Notes under the pieces: generated by a model | Told to the model about the DNA's origin: nothing | Database searches by the model: none | The model's input: the letters and a program-made list of their open reading frames with translations, nothing else | Program-made: the position numbers and the translations under genes | DNA from: Grimontia celer | GTDB lineage: Bacteria; Pseudomonadota; Gammaproteobacteria; Enterobacterales; Vibrionaceae | Length of the DNA stretch: 64,000 nucleotides | Assembly (NCBI RefSeq): GCF_900055185.1 | Contig: NZ_FIZX01000006.1 | Span: forward strand, 62,001 to 126,000 | Reading direction: 5' to 3' | Shown: positions 29,309-36,967 of the stretch, piece after piece | How positions within the stretch are numbered: position 1 is the first letter of the stretch | Layout: every line of letters starts with the position of its first letter

Positions 29309-30715
29309 ATGCTAAAAAAATCCTTCCTTTCCGCCAGTGTTGCCCTGGCAACGTTGGCTTCATCGGCAGCGTTTGCTGTTGAACATATCGACCTGTTAAT
29401 TAAAGACGCGACCGTATTGACCATGAACGCTGACAAAGCGGTTTACGAGAATGGTGTGGTGGCTGTTGATGGCAACAAAATTGTGGCTGTCGGTGACGAG
29501 AGTCTGTCGAAAGCCTATCAGGCTAAAACTGTCTTGGATGTGGATGGCGACATCGTGATGCCAGGACTGATCAACACTCACACTCATGCTTCAATGACAG
29601 TGTTCCGTTCACTGGGTGACGATGTGCCAGATCGTCTGCACCGCTACATCTTTCCATTGGAAAGTAAGTTGGTGAGCCGAGATATGGTGCGTATCGGTGC
29701 GCAACTGGGTAATGTGGAAATGCTGAAAGGCGGCGTGACCACTTATGCCGATATGTACTACTTCGAAGATGAAGTGGCGAAAACCGTCGACAAGATTGGT
29801 ATGCGCGCGATCCTGGGTGAAACCGTCATTAAGTTTCCAGTCGCTGATGCCGCTAATGCGGAAGAAGGCATCCAATACGCTTTGAACTTTATTAAGGAAT
29901 ATAAAGACCATCCACGCATTACCCCGGCTTTCGCACCACACGCACCTTATACCAATACCACCGAAGTACTGCAGAAAATCACTAAGCTTTCGCTAGAGCA
30001 CGATGTGCCGGTGATGATCCACCTTGCGGAGTCAGAGCGTGAGAACGAAGTGATTGACGAGCGCAGTGGTGGTAAGTCTCCCGTCGAATACATGGCGGAT
30101 ATTGGAGCACTTACACCGAACTTAGTTGGCGCGCATGTGATCAATGTGGATGACCACGATATTGAGCTGCTGAAAAAGCACGATGTGGGCATCGCGCATA
30201 ACATGAGTGCCAACATCAAGTCTGCCAAAGGTGTGTCGCCGGCTTTGAAGATGTTTGATGATGGTCTTCGAATCGGTCTCGGTACTGATGGGCCGATGTC
30301 AGGAAACACCCTAAGCACAGTGGATGAGTTCAACCAAGTTGCTAAAGTACACAAGCTGGTGAACAAAGACCGTGCCGCAATGCCGCCTATAAAAGTCATT
30401 GAGATGGCGACGATGGGAGCTGCTCGCGCGCTTCATATGGAAGATAAGATAGGTTCATTGGAAGCGGGTAAGCTCGCAGATATCATCGTGATTGATACGA
30501 AAGCGCCAAATATGGTGCCAATGTACAACCCTTACTCCGCATTGGTGTACTCAGCGTATGCATCGAACGTGAAACACGCCATAGTGGATGGTCGTGTGCT
30601 GATGCAGGAGAGAGACATACTGACTGTGGATGAAGACAAAGTACGCCAGGAAGCGTTGCAATTTGCAGACAAAGTCCGCGAGACAGTCATCGCCAGTGGT
30701 GAAGAAGTGAGATAG
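29309..30715 (+). CDS. Exported amidohydrolase, MTA/SAH deaminase-like
   Basis: 468 residues from the ATG at 29309. MLKKSFLSASVALATLASSAAFA is a Sec signal peptide, unusual for this cytosolic family. The metal-dependent amidohydrolase core shows the HxH motif NTHTHAS (about 88), His in FAPHAPY, HLAESERE and GAHVIN, and Asp in GLGTDGPMSGN. The small beta-sandwich domain frames it (VLTMN and SLEAGKLADIIVID). Nearest recognised group is 5-methylthioadenosine/S-adenosylhomocysteine deaminase and chlorohydrolase-like enzymes. A periplasmic nucleoside or base deaminase is the simplest reading; substrate unknown. Single gene with a weak possible terminator near 30753. Confidence 0.82.
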   Translation: MLKKSFLSASVALATLASSAAFAVEHIDLLIKDATVLTMNADKAVYENGVVAVDGNKIVAVGDESLSKAYQAKTVLDVDGDIVMPGLINTHTHASMTVFRSLGDDVPDRLHRYIFPLESKLVSRDMVRIGAQLGNVEMLKGGVTTYADMYYFEDEVAKTVDKIGMRAILGETVIKFPVADAANAEEGIQYALNFIKEYKDHPRITPAFAPHAPYTNTTEVLQKITKLSLEHDVPVMIHLAESERENEVIDERSGGKSPVEYMADIGALTPNLVGAHVINVDDHDIELLKKHDVGIAHNMSANIKSAKGVSPALKMFDDGLRIGLGTDGPMSGNTLSTVDEFNQVAKVHKLVNKDRAAMPPIKVIEMATMGAARALHMEDKIGSLEAGKLADIIVIDTKAPNMVPMYNPYSALVYSAYASNVKHAIVDGRVLMQERDILTVDEDKVRQEALQFADKVRETVIASGEEVR

Positions 30716-31129
30716 TTGTATACCCATTTGCCTTAATTGAAAGACCGTGTCTCAACCAGATGCGGTTTTTTTGCTTTCTCTATCAATAGATAACCTCACG
30801 AAAGCGGGTCATAGTCTATGATCTAAGAAATTAAATAGAGAATCCCAAATTTCTCAAAAATGAGAAGTGTTTGAAATGTTGGCCATTTTGATGGCTTTTT
30901 TAGGCATTGTAGAATAGTCTATCTTACTAATATTACTGACAATTATGTCAGCTACTAGATGCCTATGTTGTCAGCAAATCGAACAGCAAAAGTGTCTTAT
31001 CTGGGAACTGTGCTGATTTGAGAGCGACTTTGTATCTACATTGAGACAGACCTGCTTGTCTTACAAAATATAATGATACTCACAACATTTTGAACACGTG
31101 TCGTTAATGGATGACTAAAGGCAGGCGTT
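30716..31129. other. Intergenic region upstream of vpsR
   Basis: About 410 AT-rich bases without a gene. Two small palindromes stand out: TTCTCA-AAAA-TGAGAA (30851-30866) and CTGACA-ATTA-TGTCAG (30936-30951). Either could be a regulator site for vpsR. No clear sigma-70 promoter was settled on. Confidence 0.4.
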
Positions 31130-32464
31130 ATGGGTATGCAATTCAGATCTGAGGCGGTTCCAAGTTCTCTCGTCGTAGTAGGCGGAACTTACGAACCATG
31201 GCTGGCAACACTGGAACAAGCAGGTTGGCGTTGTCACCGCTGTTATGACCTCAGAGCAGCACAATCTCTCCTTCAGGACATTGGTCCTTGCATTGGTATT
31301 GTGGACATCAGCCACGATGATTTCAGTCTTAACGGTGTCGCATCACTGGTAAACCGCAACAAGCAGGTTCGCTGGCTGGCGCTGATCCGCGAAGATCAAC
31401 TCAACAATGATGCAATTTGTCAGTTCATCGTGAGCTTCTGCATCGACTACTTCACCTCCCCAATTCCAGATAGCCAACTGATGAGCACCATCGGTCACCA
31501 GCTTGGCATGCTGAAGCTTGAGCGCCACGTATGGCCTCAACTGGGCGACCACAGTGACATGGGTCTACTGGGTAAAACGTCAGTGATGAAGAAGCTGCGC
31601 GATCAGGTTCGTCGTGTTGCTCCGACGGATGTGTCGGTGCTAATCAACGGTGAAAGCGGTACGGGTAAAGAGCTGGTGGGTATGGCGATTCATAATGCCT
31701 CAACCCGCGCGAAAGGCCCGTTCATTTCAGTGAAATGTAGTGCGCTGCCAGAAAAGCTTATCCAAAATGAGCTCTTTGGCGATGGCACAACTGAAGGCAA
31801 AGTACAGCAAGCGCACCAAGGGACGTTGTTCCTGGATGAAATCGGCGACTTGCCATTGAACCTTCAGGCGAACCTTCTGCACTTACTGCAAGACGGTACA
31901 GTGGAAACACACGACGACAAATATTCGAAAGAAATTGATGTGCGTGTGATTGCGGCAACACACATGGATCTGGAGAAAGCAGTTGCTGAAGGCCAGTTCC
32001 GTGAAGATTTGTTCTACCGCCTGAATGTTCTTCGTATCTCAGTGCCTTCGCTGAAAGAGCGTAGTGCAGATATTCCAGAGCTGGCTGAACACTTCCTGTT
32101 GAAGTTTGCACGTCAGTACAACACACAGGCGCGTACCTTCTCTGAAGAAGCGAACAAGATCCTGACTAACTACAGCTGGCCAGGAAACGTACGCGAGTTG
32201 ATTAACCAGGTTAAACGTGCAGTACTGCTAGCGGATAATTTGGTGATTGAAGCTGAGCATCTGGATCTGCCGCGTCAGGGCGATTACAAACAAAGTCTAC
32301 GTAAGATTCGTGAAGAATCTGAGCGCGATGCACTGCTCGCTGTTTTGGAAAGCAACAATGGTCAGGTGTCTGCGGCAGCGAAAGAGTTGGGTGTATCCCG
32401 TGCGACTATGTACCGTCTGCTGAATAAGCACAGCTTGATTCCAGCACCGCGTAGCTTTCGTTAA
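31130..32464 (+). CDS. vpsR: VpsR-type biofilm/exopolysaccharide transcription activator
   Basis: 444 residues. The N-terminal degenerate receiver domain carries Asp59 (IGIVDIS), the position important in V. cholerae VpsR. The AAA+ domain has Walker A GESGTGKE (174-181), and TLFLDEIGDLP as Walker B, but where sigma-54 activators have GAFTGA this protein reads ELFGDGTTEG. Loss of GAFTGA is characteristic of VpsR, which acts with sigma-70 and cyclic di-GMP. A C-terminal Fis-type HTH is present (VSAAAKELGVSRATMYRLL). Long N-terminal identity in SLVVVGGTYEPWL and FSLNG supports the name. Known targets in V. cholerae are vps and other matrix genes. Confidence 0.93.
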   Translation: MGMQFRSEAVPSSLVVVGGTYEPWLATLEQAGWRCHRCYDLRAAQSLLQDIGPCIGIVDISHDDFSLNGVASLVNRNKQVRWLALIREDQLNNDAICQFIVSFCIDYFTSPIPDSQLMSTIGHQLGMLKLERHVWPQLGDHSDMGLLGKTSVMKKLRDQVRRVAPTDVSVLINGESGTGKELVGMAIHNASTRAKGPFISVKCSALPEKLIQNELFGDGTTEGKVQQAHQGTLFLDEIGDLPLNLQANLLHLLQDGTVETHDDKYSKEIDVRVIAATHMDLEKAVAEGQFREDLFYRLNVLRISVPSLKERSADIPELAEHFLLKFARQYNTQARTFSEEANKILTNYSWPGNVRELINQVKRAVLLADNLVIEAEHLDLPRQGDYKQSLRKIREESERDALLAVLESNNGQVSAAAKELGVSRATMYRLLNKHSLIPAPRSFR

Positions 32465-32482
32465 CTGATTAGCTGAAAATAG

Positions 32483-32509
32483 AAAACCGCCTTATTAGGC
32501 GGTTTTTTT
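32483..32509. terminator. Bidirectional terminator vpsR / PACE gene
   Basis: AAAACCGCC-TTATTA-GGCGGTTTTTTT. Confidence 0.9.
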
Positions 32510-32520
32510 CGTCTGATAGA

Positions 32521-32949
32521 TTACTGGGTGACTAGCTTCCCTTCATTGATAGGGAAGACTTTGTCGTACGCCAGATTGTAGACATATGCGTAAACCAGAT
32601 AGAAGGCTACCAAGCCTATATCCATCAGGAAGGCTTGCCACAAGCTGATGTTGAGCCACCAAGCGATAGCAGGCAGAGTGATCCAAAGCAGACCCAGTTC
32701 AAACAGCACAGCGTGAAGAACCCGGTGTTTCTGCTTTTTCTCGGTTTTCCCGGTAAATTTCACCATGGCTTTGTCAAACCAGAGGTTGTAGACGTAATTC
32801 CAACCAGTCGCCAGGATGGAGAAGGCCACACCCAGTGCGCCAGTGTGCGCCGCATCAAAACCAAACAGGGACAAAATGCTCACGATGAGAATAAGGCCAA
32901 TCACCTCAAAAGCGATGGCGTGTCGAATACGGTCAGCAGCAGTTCTCAT
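32521..32949 (-). CDS. PACE family multidrug/biocide efflux protein
   Basis: 142 residues, four transmembrane helices arranged as two bacterial-transmembrane-pair repeats. Repeat 1 has RIRHAIAFE with the conserved Glu15 in helix 1 and NYVYNLWFDKA; repeat 2 has RVLHAVLFELG and YVYNLAYDKVFP. These motifs define the AceI/PACE family of proton-coupled exporters of chlorhexidine, acriflavine or short polyamines. The native substrate is unknown. Single gene converging with vpsR. Confidence 0.9.
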   Translation of the reverse strand: MRTAADRIRHAIAFEVIGLILIVSILSLFGFDAAHTGALGVAFSILATGWNYVYNLWFDKAMVKFTGKTEKKQKHRVLHAVLFELGLLWITLPAIAWWLNISLWQAFLMDIGLVAFYLVYAYVYNLAYDKVFPINEGKLVTQ

Positions 32950-33128
32950 GGTTCATTCCTCTCAATTAGTGACGACATGATATCTACTAATAAGATTGAA
33001 GATAGTTAATTACCATCCGAAAAAAGGATGGATTTTGCGAGTGATTTCACCGCATTATAAATTCTTGATATTCGCCAGAAGATTGGTCTCAGAGCAAAAT
33101 TTATTTTCAGACAGGAACTTGAAGCTAC

Positions 33129-33176
33129 ATACCCAAACGACCTCAAAATGCAGGTAATCAGAAGTCGCTTGGGTAT
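33129..33176. repeat. 48-bp imperfect palindromic intergenic element
   Basis: Arms ATACCCAAACGAC and GTCGCTTGGGTAT (12 of 13 pairs) around a 22-base centre rich in AATGCAGG. It lies in the 33006-33370 gap, which shows no convincing gene; an 85-codon minus-strand frame there simply reads through this palindrome. It looks like a dispersed palindromic repeat. No second copy was seen in this window. Confidence 0.5.
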
Positions 33177-33370
33177 ATGTCCTTTTAAATAGGCAAAAAA
33201 TCGAACAGGATGCGGTGAAACTTTGATCAAGTTGTTGAATAAAGAAGATGCCACTAAATTCATGGTTATATTAAATAACGCATTGATATATTGATCTAAA
33301 TCATTAGTATTAACAGTGAATTTACAAGTGCGGAATGTTCCGCAGGTTTACGCAGAAAGGAGGCAATAAG

Positions 33371-33448
33371 ATGACAAATCAACTGTTTACATCCGTCATG
33401 ACTTGCGCCACCCATCTGCGCGCAGATATGCGAAAACCTGTACATTAA
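33371..33448 (+). CDS. Possible 25-residue small protein or leader peptide
   Basis: ATG preceded by AAGGAGG with seven-base spacing, a near-perfect ribosome site, opens MTNQLFTSVMTCATHLRADM and closes at TAA 33446. It lies 120 bases upstream of the DUF1127 gene on the same strand. No family recognised. The strong ribosome site is the only support; it could be a leader peptide or a micro-protein. Confidence 0.35.
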   Translation: MTNQLFTSVMTCATHLRADMRKPVH

Positions 33449-33568
33449 TCCGCACCCTTTTAGCAAATGGGCCGCGGATATGACTGCGGCTCTGAGCGAC
33501 ATTTCCTAGTCAAGATCCCTCGCCCGCAATCTATCCAAGGCCTCCTGTAACTCATCAAGGAGTCCGTC

Positions 33569-33820
33569 ATGAATCAATCTATGTACCTGCGTCTGGCCGT
33601 GTTTTTCGTCCGTATGGATATCAAACGTGAAGAAGCAGCCTGGAGAAAAGCCCATCGCCGAATTCGCTACGTTGGCGAGCCTTTGTCAGAGCATCTAATG
33701 CGAGATATTGGCTTCGAGAAAGATGGCTTATCTATCGGTCACACCGTTGCACCTCAATTCAAGGCTCAACGCGAAGTGGCACGAATGCGCAGGAAGCTAA
33801 GGCTGAACCTGACTACGTAA
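33569..33820 (+). CDS. DUF1127-like small basic protein
   Basis: 83 residues, rich in Arg and Lys. The segment LSEHLMRDIGFEKDGL (about 39-54) matches the LSDRLLRDIGL core of DUF1127 (YjiS-like) proteins. An N-terminal basic amphipathic helix (MDIKREEAAWRKAHRRIRY) precedes it. AGGAG lies upstream of the ATG. Short DUF1127 proteins in other bacteria have been linked to RNA turnover and nutrient stress; the role here is unknown. A stem with T tract follows. Confidence 0.72.
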   Translation: MNQSMYLRLAVFFVRMDIKREEAAWRKAHRRIRYVGEPLSEHLMRDIGFEKDGLSIGHTVAPQFKAQREVARMRRKLRLNLTT

Positions 33821-33826
33821 TCTTTC

Positions 33827-33861
33827 GGGGGCTGCATCTCTGAGTGTGTGGCTCCCTTTTT
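33827..33861 (+). terminator. Terminator after DUF1127 gene
   Basis: GGGGGCTGCA...TGTGGCTCCC stem with one bulge, 10-base loop, then TTTTT. Confidence 0.6.
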
Positions 33862-33905
33862 AATATATGGCTGCCGTTGGTTCTGTAATTTACTTCTTGG
33901 AAGTA

Positions 33906-33952
33906 TATGGGACCTGTATTCAGTAAGTGGGTTATTACCTTAATCGTTAAGC
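33906..33952. repeat. Flanking repeat, left copy
   Basis: TATGGGACCT and AATCGTTAAGC separated so that GACCT and AATCG begin exactly 31 bases apart. The same two ends with the same 31-base spacing occur at 39015-39062 beyond the glycan cassette; the middle has diverged. Probably two decayed ends of one mobile-element type. Confidence 0.5.
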
Positions 33953-34570
33953 CTAGGGATCCAGAGTTGGTGCAGTAAAGAGCATCATTGAAAAAGGCGC
34001 TGATGATCATAGGTTTTTAAAATTACTTTTTGCATTTATTTTAGGTTTTTCTCGGTAGGATAATTGTCCCGATGGTTTTAATTGAAATTGCTGCAATAGT
34101 TGGATTAACAAACGGTCAGAAATAGTTGGAGTCAGTAACATTTACCTACTCGTGGACCCGTTACGCATGTTGCCATTGATATCACAGGCTTGAGGGTGTT
34201 TTACGAAAGCTAGACCTCGCGATTGCTTACTTTAGATTCTGCCGTCGACAATGACGATTTGCCAATTCTAGCTGGAATTTTTACATCGAAAGGCACCTGA
34301 GTCAGGTTATGGAAATGTCTACACGTCTATGGTAGACATTTTGTCATCAACGAAGAACACTGGCATAAAGACGATCATACCATTATGTATCGATAAGGAT
34401 TATTGGGAGTGTGTGCGTCTTCGAAATGAAGCTGTGAGTGTTTGAAATCAGTCCCCCTGACGGAATGGAAGCGAGAAAAGGGTTATCGTCAAAGTGCTCT
34501 TTCAAAAAGGAGAAGTATCGATAGAAACAGTTGTCCAGTTCCCAATTGGTTCTATGTGATTATGATATAC
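33906..34570 (+). pseudogene. Decayed IS5-family transposase remnant
   Basis: No open frame survives, but the three frames hold ordered transposase fragments. 34145-34213 reads PTRGPVTHVAIDITGLRVF, matching the first catalytic Asp region (VIDSTGLKVY in family members). 34390-34430 reads WECVRLRNEAV, and 34450-34520 reads LTEWKREKGYRQSAL, matching the C-terminal RNEA...WK...GYHRRSL block. Frame changes and stops lie between them. It fills most of an otherwise empty 1.1-kb stretch before the glycan cassette. Ends are approximate; terminal inverted repeats were not found. Confidence 0.6.
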
Positions 34571-34902
34571 CGATCGTTGAGGCATTGGTGAAATGAGATT
34601 AGTTATGTGTATGAGTTACATAGTTGAATAGTAGGAATTTCATTTATTAGTGCGTTAGGTGGCAGATTTGATCAAGTGTGCCATGTTAAGCTACAGTTAT
34701 TGGGTTATTGAACATGATTAAATTAAAATTCATTTAAACAAATAATGAGAAATAGATTTAATATTAACTTTTAATGAAGGTTGTGTAGGGCTTTATACCA
34801 TTAAGGATAATGAATTAATTAGTGGATGTCTGTTTTTTGGAATAATATTTCCCACATGGGTAAATGTTTATTATGTTTTTTATTAGTCAATGAAATAATA
34901 AG

Positions 34903-35871
34903 ATGTCAAAAATGAAAAAAATTTGTATCGTAATGCCTAGCTATAAATCAAGAGATAAAATATCATGCGTCATAGATAAAATACCGGACTATGTTAGTAG
35001 AATTTTTATAGTGGATGACAAATGTCCGCAAGAAACTGGTGCTTTTGTTAGTGAAAATTATAAAGATAAGCGAATAAAGGTGATCTTTAATTCAAAGAAT
35101 TTGGGTGTGGGAGGGGCAACAATTAGAGGATATGAAGAAGCTATTAATGAAGGAATGGATATTGTTGTGAAAATTGATAGTGATGGACAAATGGATCCGG
35201 ATGAAATTGAGATTTTAATAAATCCAATTTTGTTGGGAAAAGCAGATTACACAAAAGGTAATCGATTTTACTTAGTAAGTGATAGTGCTTCAATGCCAAT
35301 TGTGAGAAGGATCGGGAATTTGGGGCTCTCATTTATAACTAAAATATCAACAGGTTATTGGAATATATTTGATCCTACAAATGGATTCACAGCGATACAT
35401 AAAAGTGCATTGTCAAAATTGAATTTAAAAAGGATATCGAGTAGATTCTTTTTTGAAAGTGACATGCTTTTTAATCTAAAGTTAATACATGCAGTGGTCA
35501 TCGATGTTCCTATGAAAGCAATATATGGGGATGAAAAAAGCAATCTGAGTATAAGAAATAGCTTAGGGGTCTTTTTTGTTAAAAATATAAGGAATGCGGT
35601 TAAGAGAATTGTTTATCAATATTTTCTACATGATTTCAATCCTGGTTCTATTAGTCTTATATTAGCAGCGATTTTCAGCATTTTTTCATTTTTTTTCGGG
35701 GGATATAACTTTTATCAATCAGTTGTCAATGGGACTCTGTCAAGCTCTGGAACTGTTATGTTGTCTGCATTGCCTTTATTTTTCTCAGTACAGTTTATTG
35801 TTTCTTTTTTTAACTATGATTACACTAGTATTCCTAAAATACCGTTGCAAATATTGTTAGGGGATAGATGA
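34903..35871 (+). CDS. GT2 family glycosyltransferase, polyprenyl-phosphate sugar synthase type
   Basis: 322 residues. GT-A domain: MPSYKSRDKISCVIDKI, IVDDKCP (Asp38-Asp39) and the metal-binding DXD in KIDSDGQMDPDE (Asp92-Asp94). SSRFFFESDMLFNL follows where acceptor-side residues lie. Two C-terminal transmembrane helices (about 250-310). This layout matches DPM1/GtrB-type enzymes that move a sugar from a nucleotide to undecaprenyl phosphate on the inner membrane face. First gene of a low-GC cluster; the next gene starts two bases after its stop. Codon use is strongly AT-biased, unlike the neighbours, indicating recent acquisition. Sugar unknown. Confidence 0.85.
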   Translation: MSKMKKICIVMPSYKSRDKISCVIDKIPDYVSRIFIVDDKCPQETGAFVSENYKDKRIKVIFNSKNLGVGGATIRGYEEAINEGMDIVVKIDSDGQMDPDEIEILINPILLGKADYTKGNRFYLVSDSASMPIVRRIGNLGLSFITKISTGYWNIFDPTNGFTAIHKSALSKLNLKRISSRFFFESDMLFNLKLIHAVVIDVPMKAIYGDEKSNLSIRNSLGVFFVKNIRNAVKRIVYQYFLHDFNPGSISLILAAIFSIFSFFFGGYNFYQSVVNGTLSSSGTVMLSALPLFFSVQFIVSFFNYDYTSIPKIPLQILLGDR

Positions 35872-35872
35872 A

Positions 35873-36562
35873 ATGGATCCACAAAAAAAAATTAATGATT
35901 TTAATATTTGGTCTAAAGAGCACTCAGAAAAATATGATGAAAATAATTATAATTCGGGTGTAGGAGGTTATTGCATGAGAGCTGGCCATGCAGTTTTAGA
36001 GAAGGGGGTGTCTAGAAAATTATACGAGAAAGTTTTAGAAGTAGGCTCTGGATCTGGTGTCCACATAGAGTATGTGAATCATGAATATCATGAATACTAT
36101 GTGACAGATGCTAGTAATAGTATGCTTGATATTTGTAGAAGTAATATAGATAAAGATAATGTGGTTTTTCAGTTAGAAAACGCTATCGAATTGAGCTTTG
36201 AAGATGATTTTTTTGATAGAGTCATTGCTTGTCATGTTCTCGAACACCTCAGTAATCCTATTGATGCATTACTTGAATGGTATAGAAAATGTAAAAGTGG
36301 TGGAGTGATCTCAATACTTTTACCTTGTGACCCAGGTTTGATGTGGAGATTTGGTCGAACATTAGGGCCTCGAAAAAAATATGAGAGTATGGGCTTACCA
36401 TATGATTTTATAATGGCAAATGAGCATATCAATCCAATAACTAATTTAATTGCAATTATTCGTTTTTTATTTGATGACGTACAGGAGTCTTGGTGGCCAA
36501 CTAAAGTGCCAAATACTGATTTAAACCTTTTTTATTGTGTGCATATCAATGTTGAAAAGTGA
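35873..36562 (+). CDS. Class I SAM-dependent methyltransferase
   Basis: 229 residues. Motif I VLEVGSGSGVHIEYV (about 54-68), an acidic residue in YYVTDAS, and VIACHVLEHLSNP (about 112-124) place it in the UbiE/Methyltransf_11 type. The C-terminal half is hydrophobic and aromatic (NLIAIIRFLFDDVQESWW), which could hold a lipid-linked or membrane-near substrate. Within a glycan cassette a sugar or lipid-sugar O-methyltransferase is plausible but unproven. Spaced one base from the GT2 stop and overlapping the next gene by 14 bases. Confidence 0.82.
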   Translation: MDPQKKINDFNIWSKEHSEKYDENNYNSGVGGYCMRAGHAVLEKGVSRKLYEKVLEVGSGSGVHIEYVNHEYHEYYVTDASNSMLDICRSNIDKDNVVFQLENAIELSFEDDFFDRVIACHVLEHLSNPIDALLEWYRKCKSGGVISILLPCDPGLMWRFGRTLGPRKKYESMGLPYDFIMANEHINPITNLIAIIRFLFDDVQESWWPTKVPNTDLNLFYCVHINVEK

Positions 36563-36893
36563 ATATTTTTTCATTTTTTTCTGTGTGCTAACATTGAGCA
36601 TTGGACAAATACTGTTTAAAAAAATAAGTGTTCAAATTACAGATTTAAGGGAAATTACTTCCCCAAAAACGATTTTGTTATTCGCGATAGCAATTATTTT
36701 ATATCTCATGTCAACTATTTTTTGGGTTTTAACTCTTAGAAGTATTGATTTATCTCTTGCATACATGTTCACGAGTTTAGGGTTTGTTATTATTCCTATA
36801 GCATCTTTTTATATTTTTAACGAGCCGTACTCGATTAAAAATATTATAGGTTCTATTTTTGTAATAGTTGGAATATGGATAAGTGTTAAATAA
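36549..36893 (+). CDS. Small SMR/ArnE-like membrane protein, probable lipid-sugar flippase
   Basis: 114 residues from the ATG at 36549, with four hydrophobic segments. An in-frame GTG at 36537 is deeper inside the previous gene and less likely. The layout and STIFWVLTLRSIDLSLAYMFTSLGFVIIPIASFYIFNEP resemble the drug/metabolite superfamily branch holding ArnE/ArnF and SMR proteins (aromatic helix 3, FNEP near helix 4). ArnE/F flip undecaprenyl-phosphate aminoarabinose. Between a GtrB-like synthase and a GT-C-like enzyme, a flippase role for the lipid-linked sugar is the best inference. Confidence 0.75.
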   Translation: MLKSEYFFIFFCVLTLSIGQILFKKISVQITDLREITSPKTILLFAIAIILYLMSTIFWVLTLRSIDLSLAYMFTSLGFVIIPIASFYIFNEPYSIKNIIGSIFVIVGIWISVK

Positions 36894-36967
36894 CTTTTCT
36901 ACACTTTCCATTTCGATTGAATTTTATATTTTACCCTTAATGACTATGTATTTTTACTGGGGGTCTC

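Noticed and set aside
30753-30772. Terminator after the amidohydrolase gene
   Set aside because: Only a 4-bp AACC/GGTT stem before the T tract; too weak to list as a feature.
33006-33263. 85-codon minus-strand open frame after the PACE gene
   Set aside because: It reads through the palindromic repeat at 33129-33176, has no ribosome site and no family resemblance.
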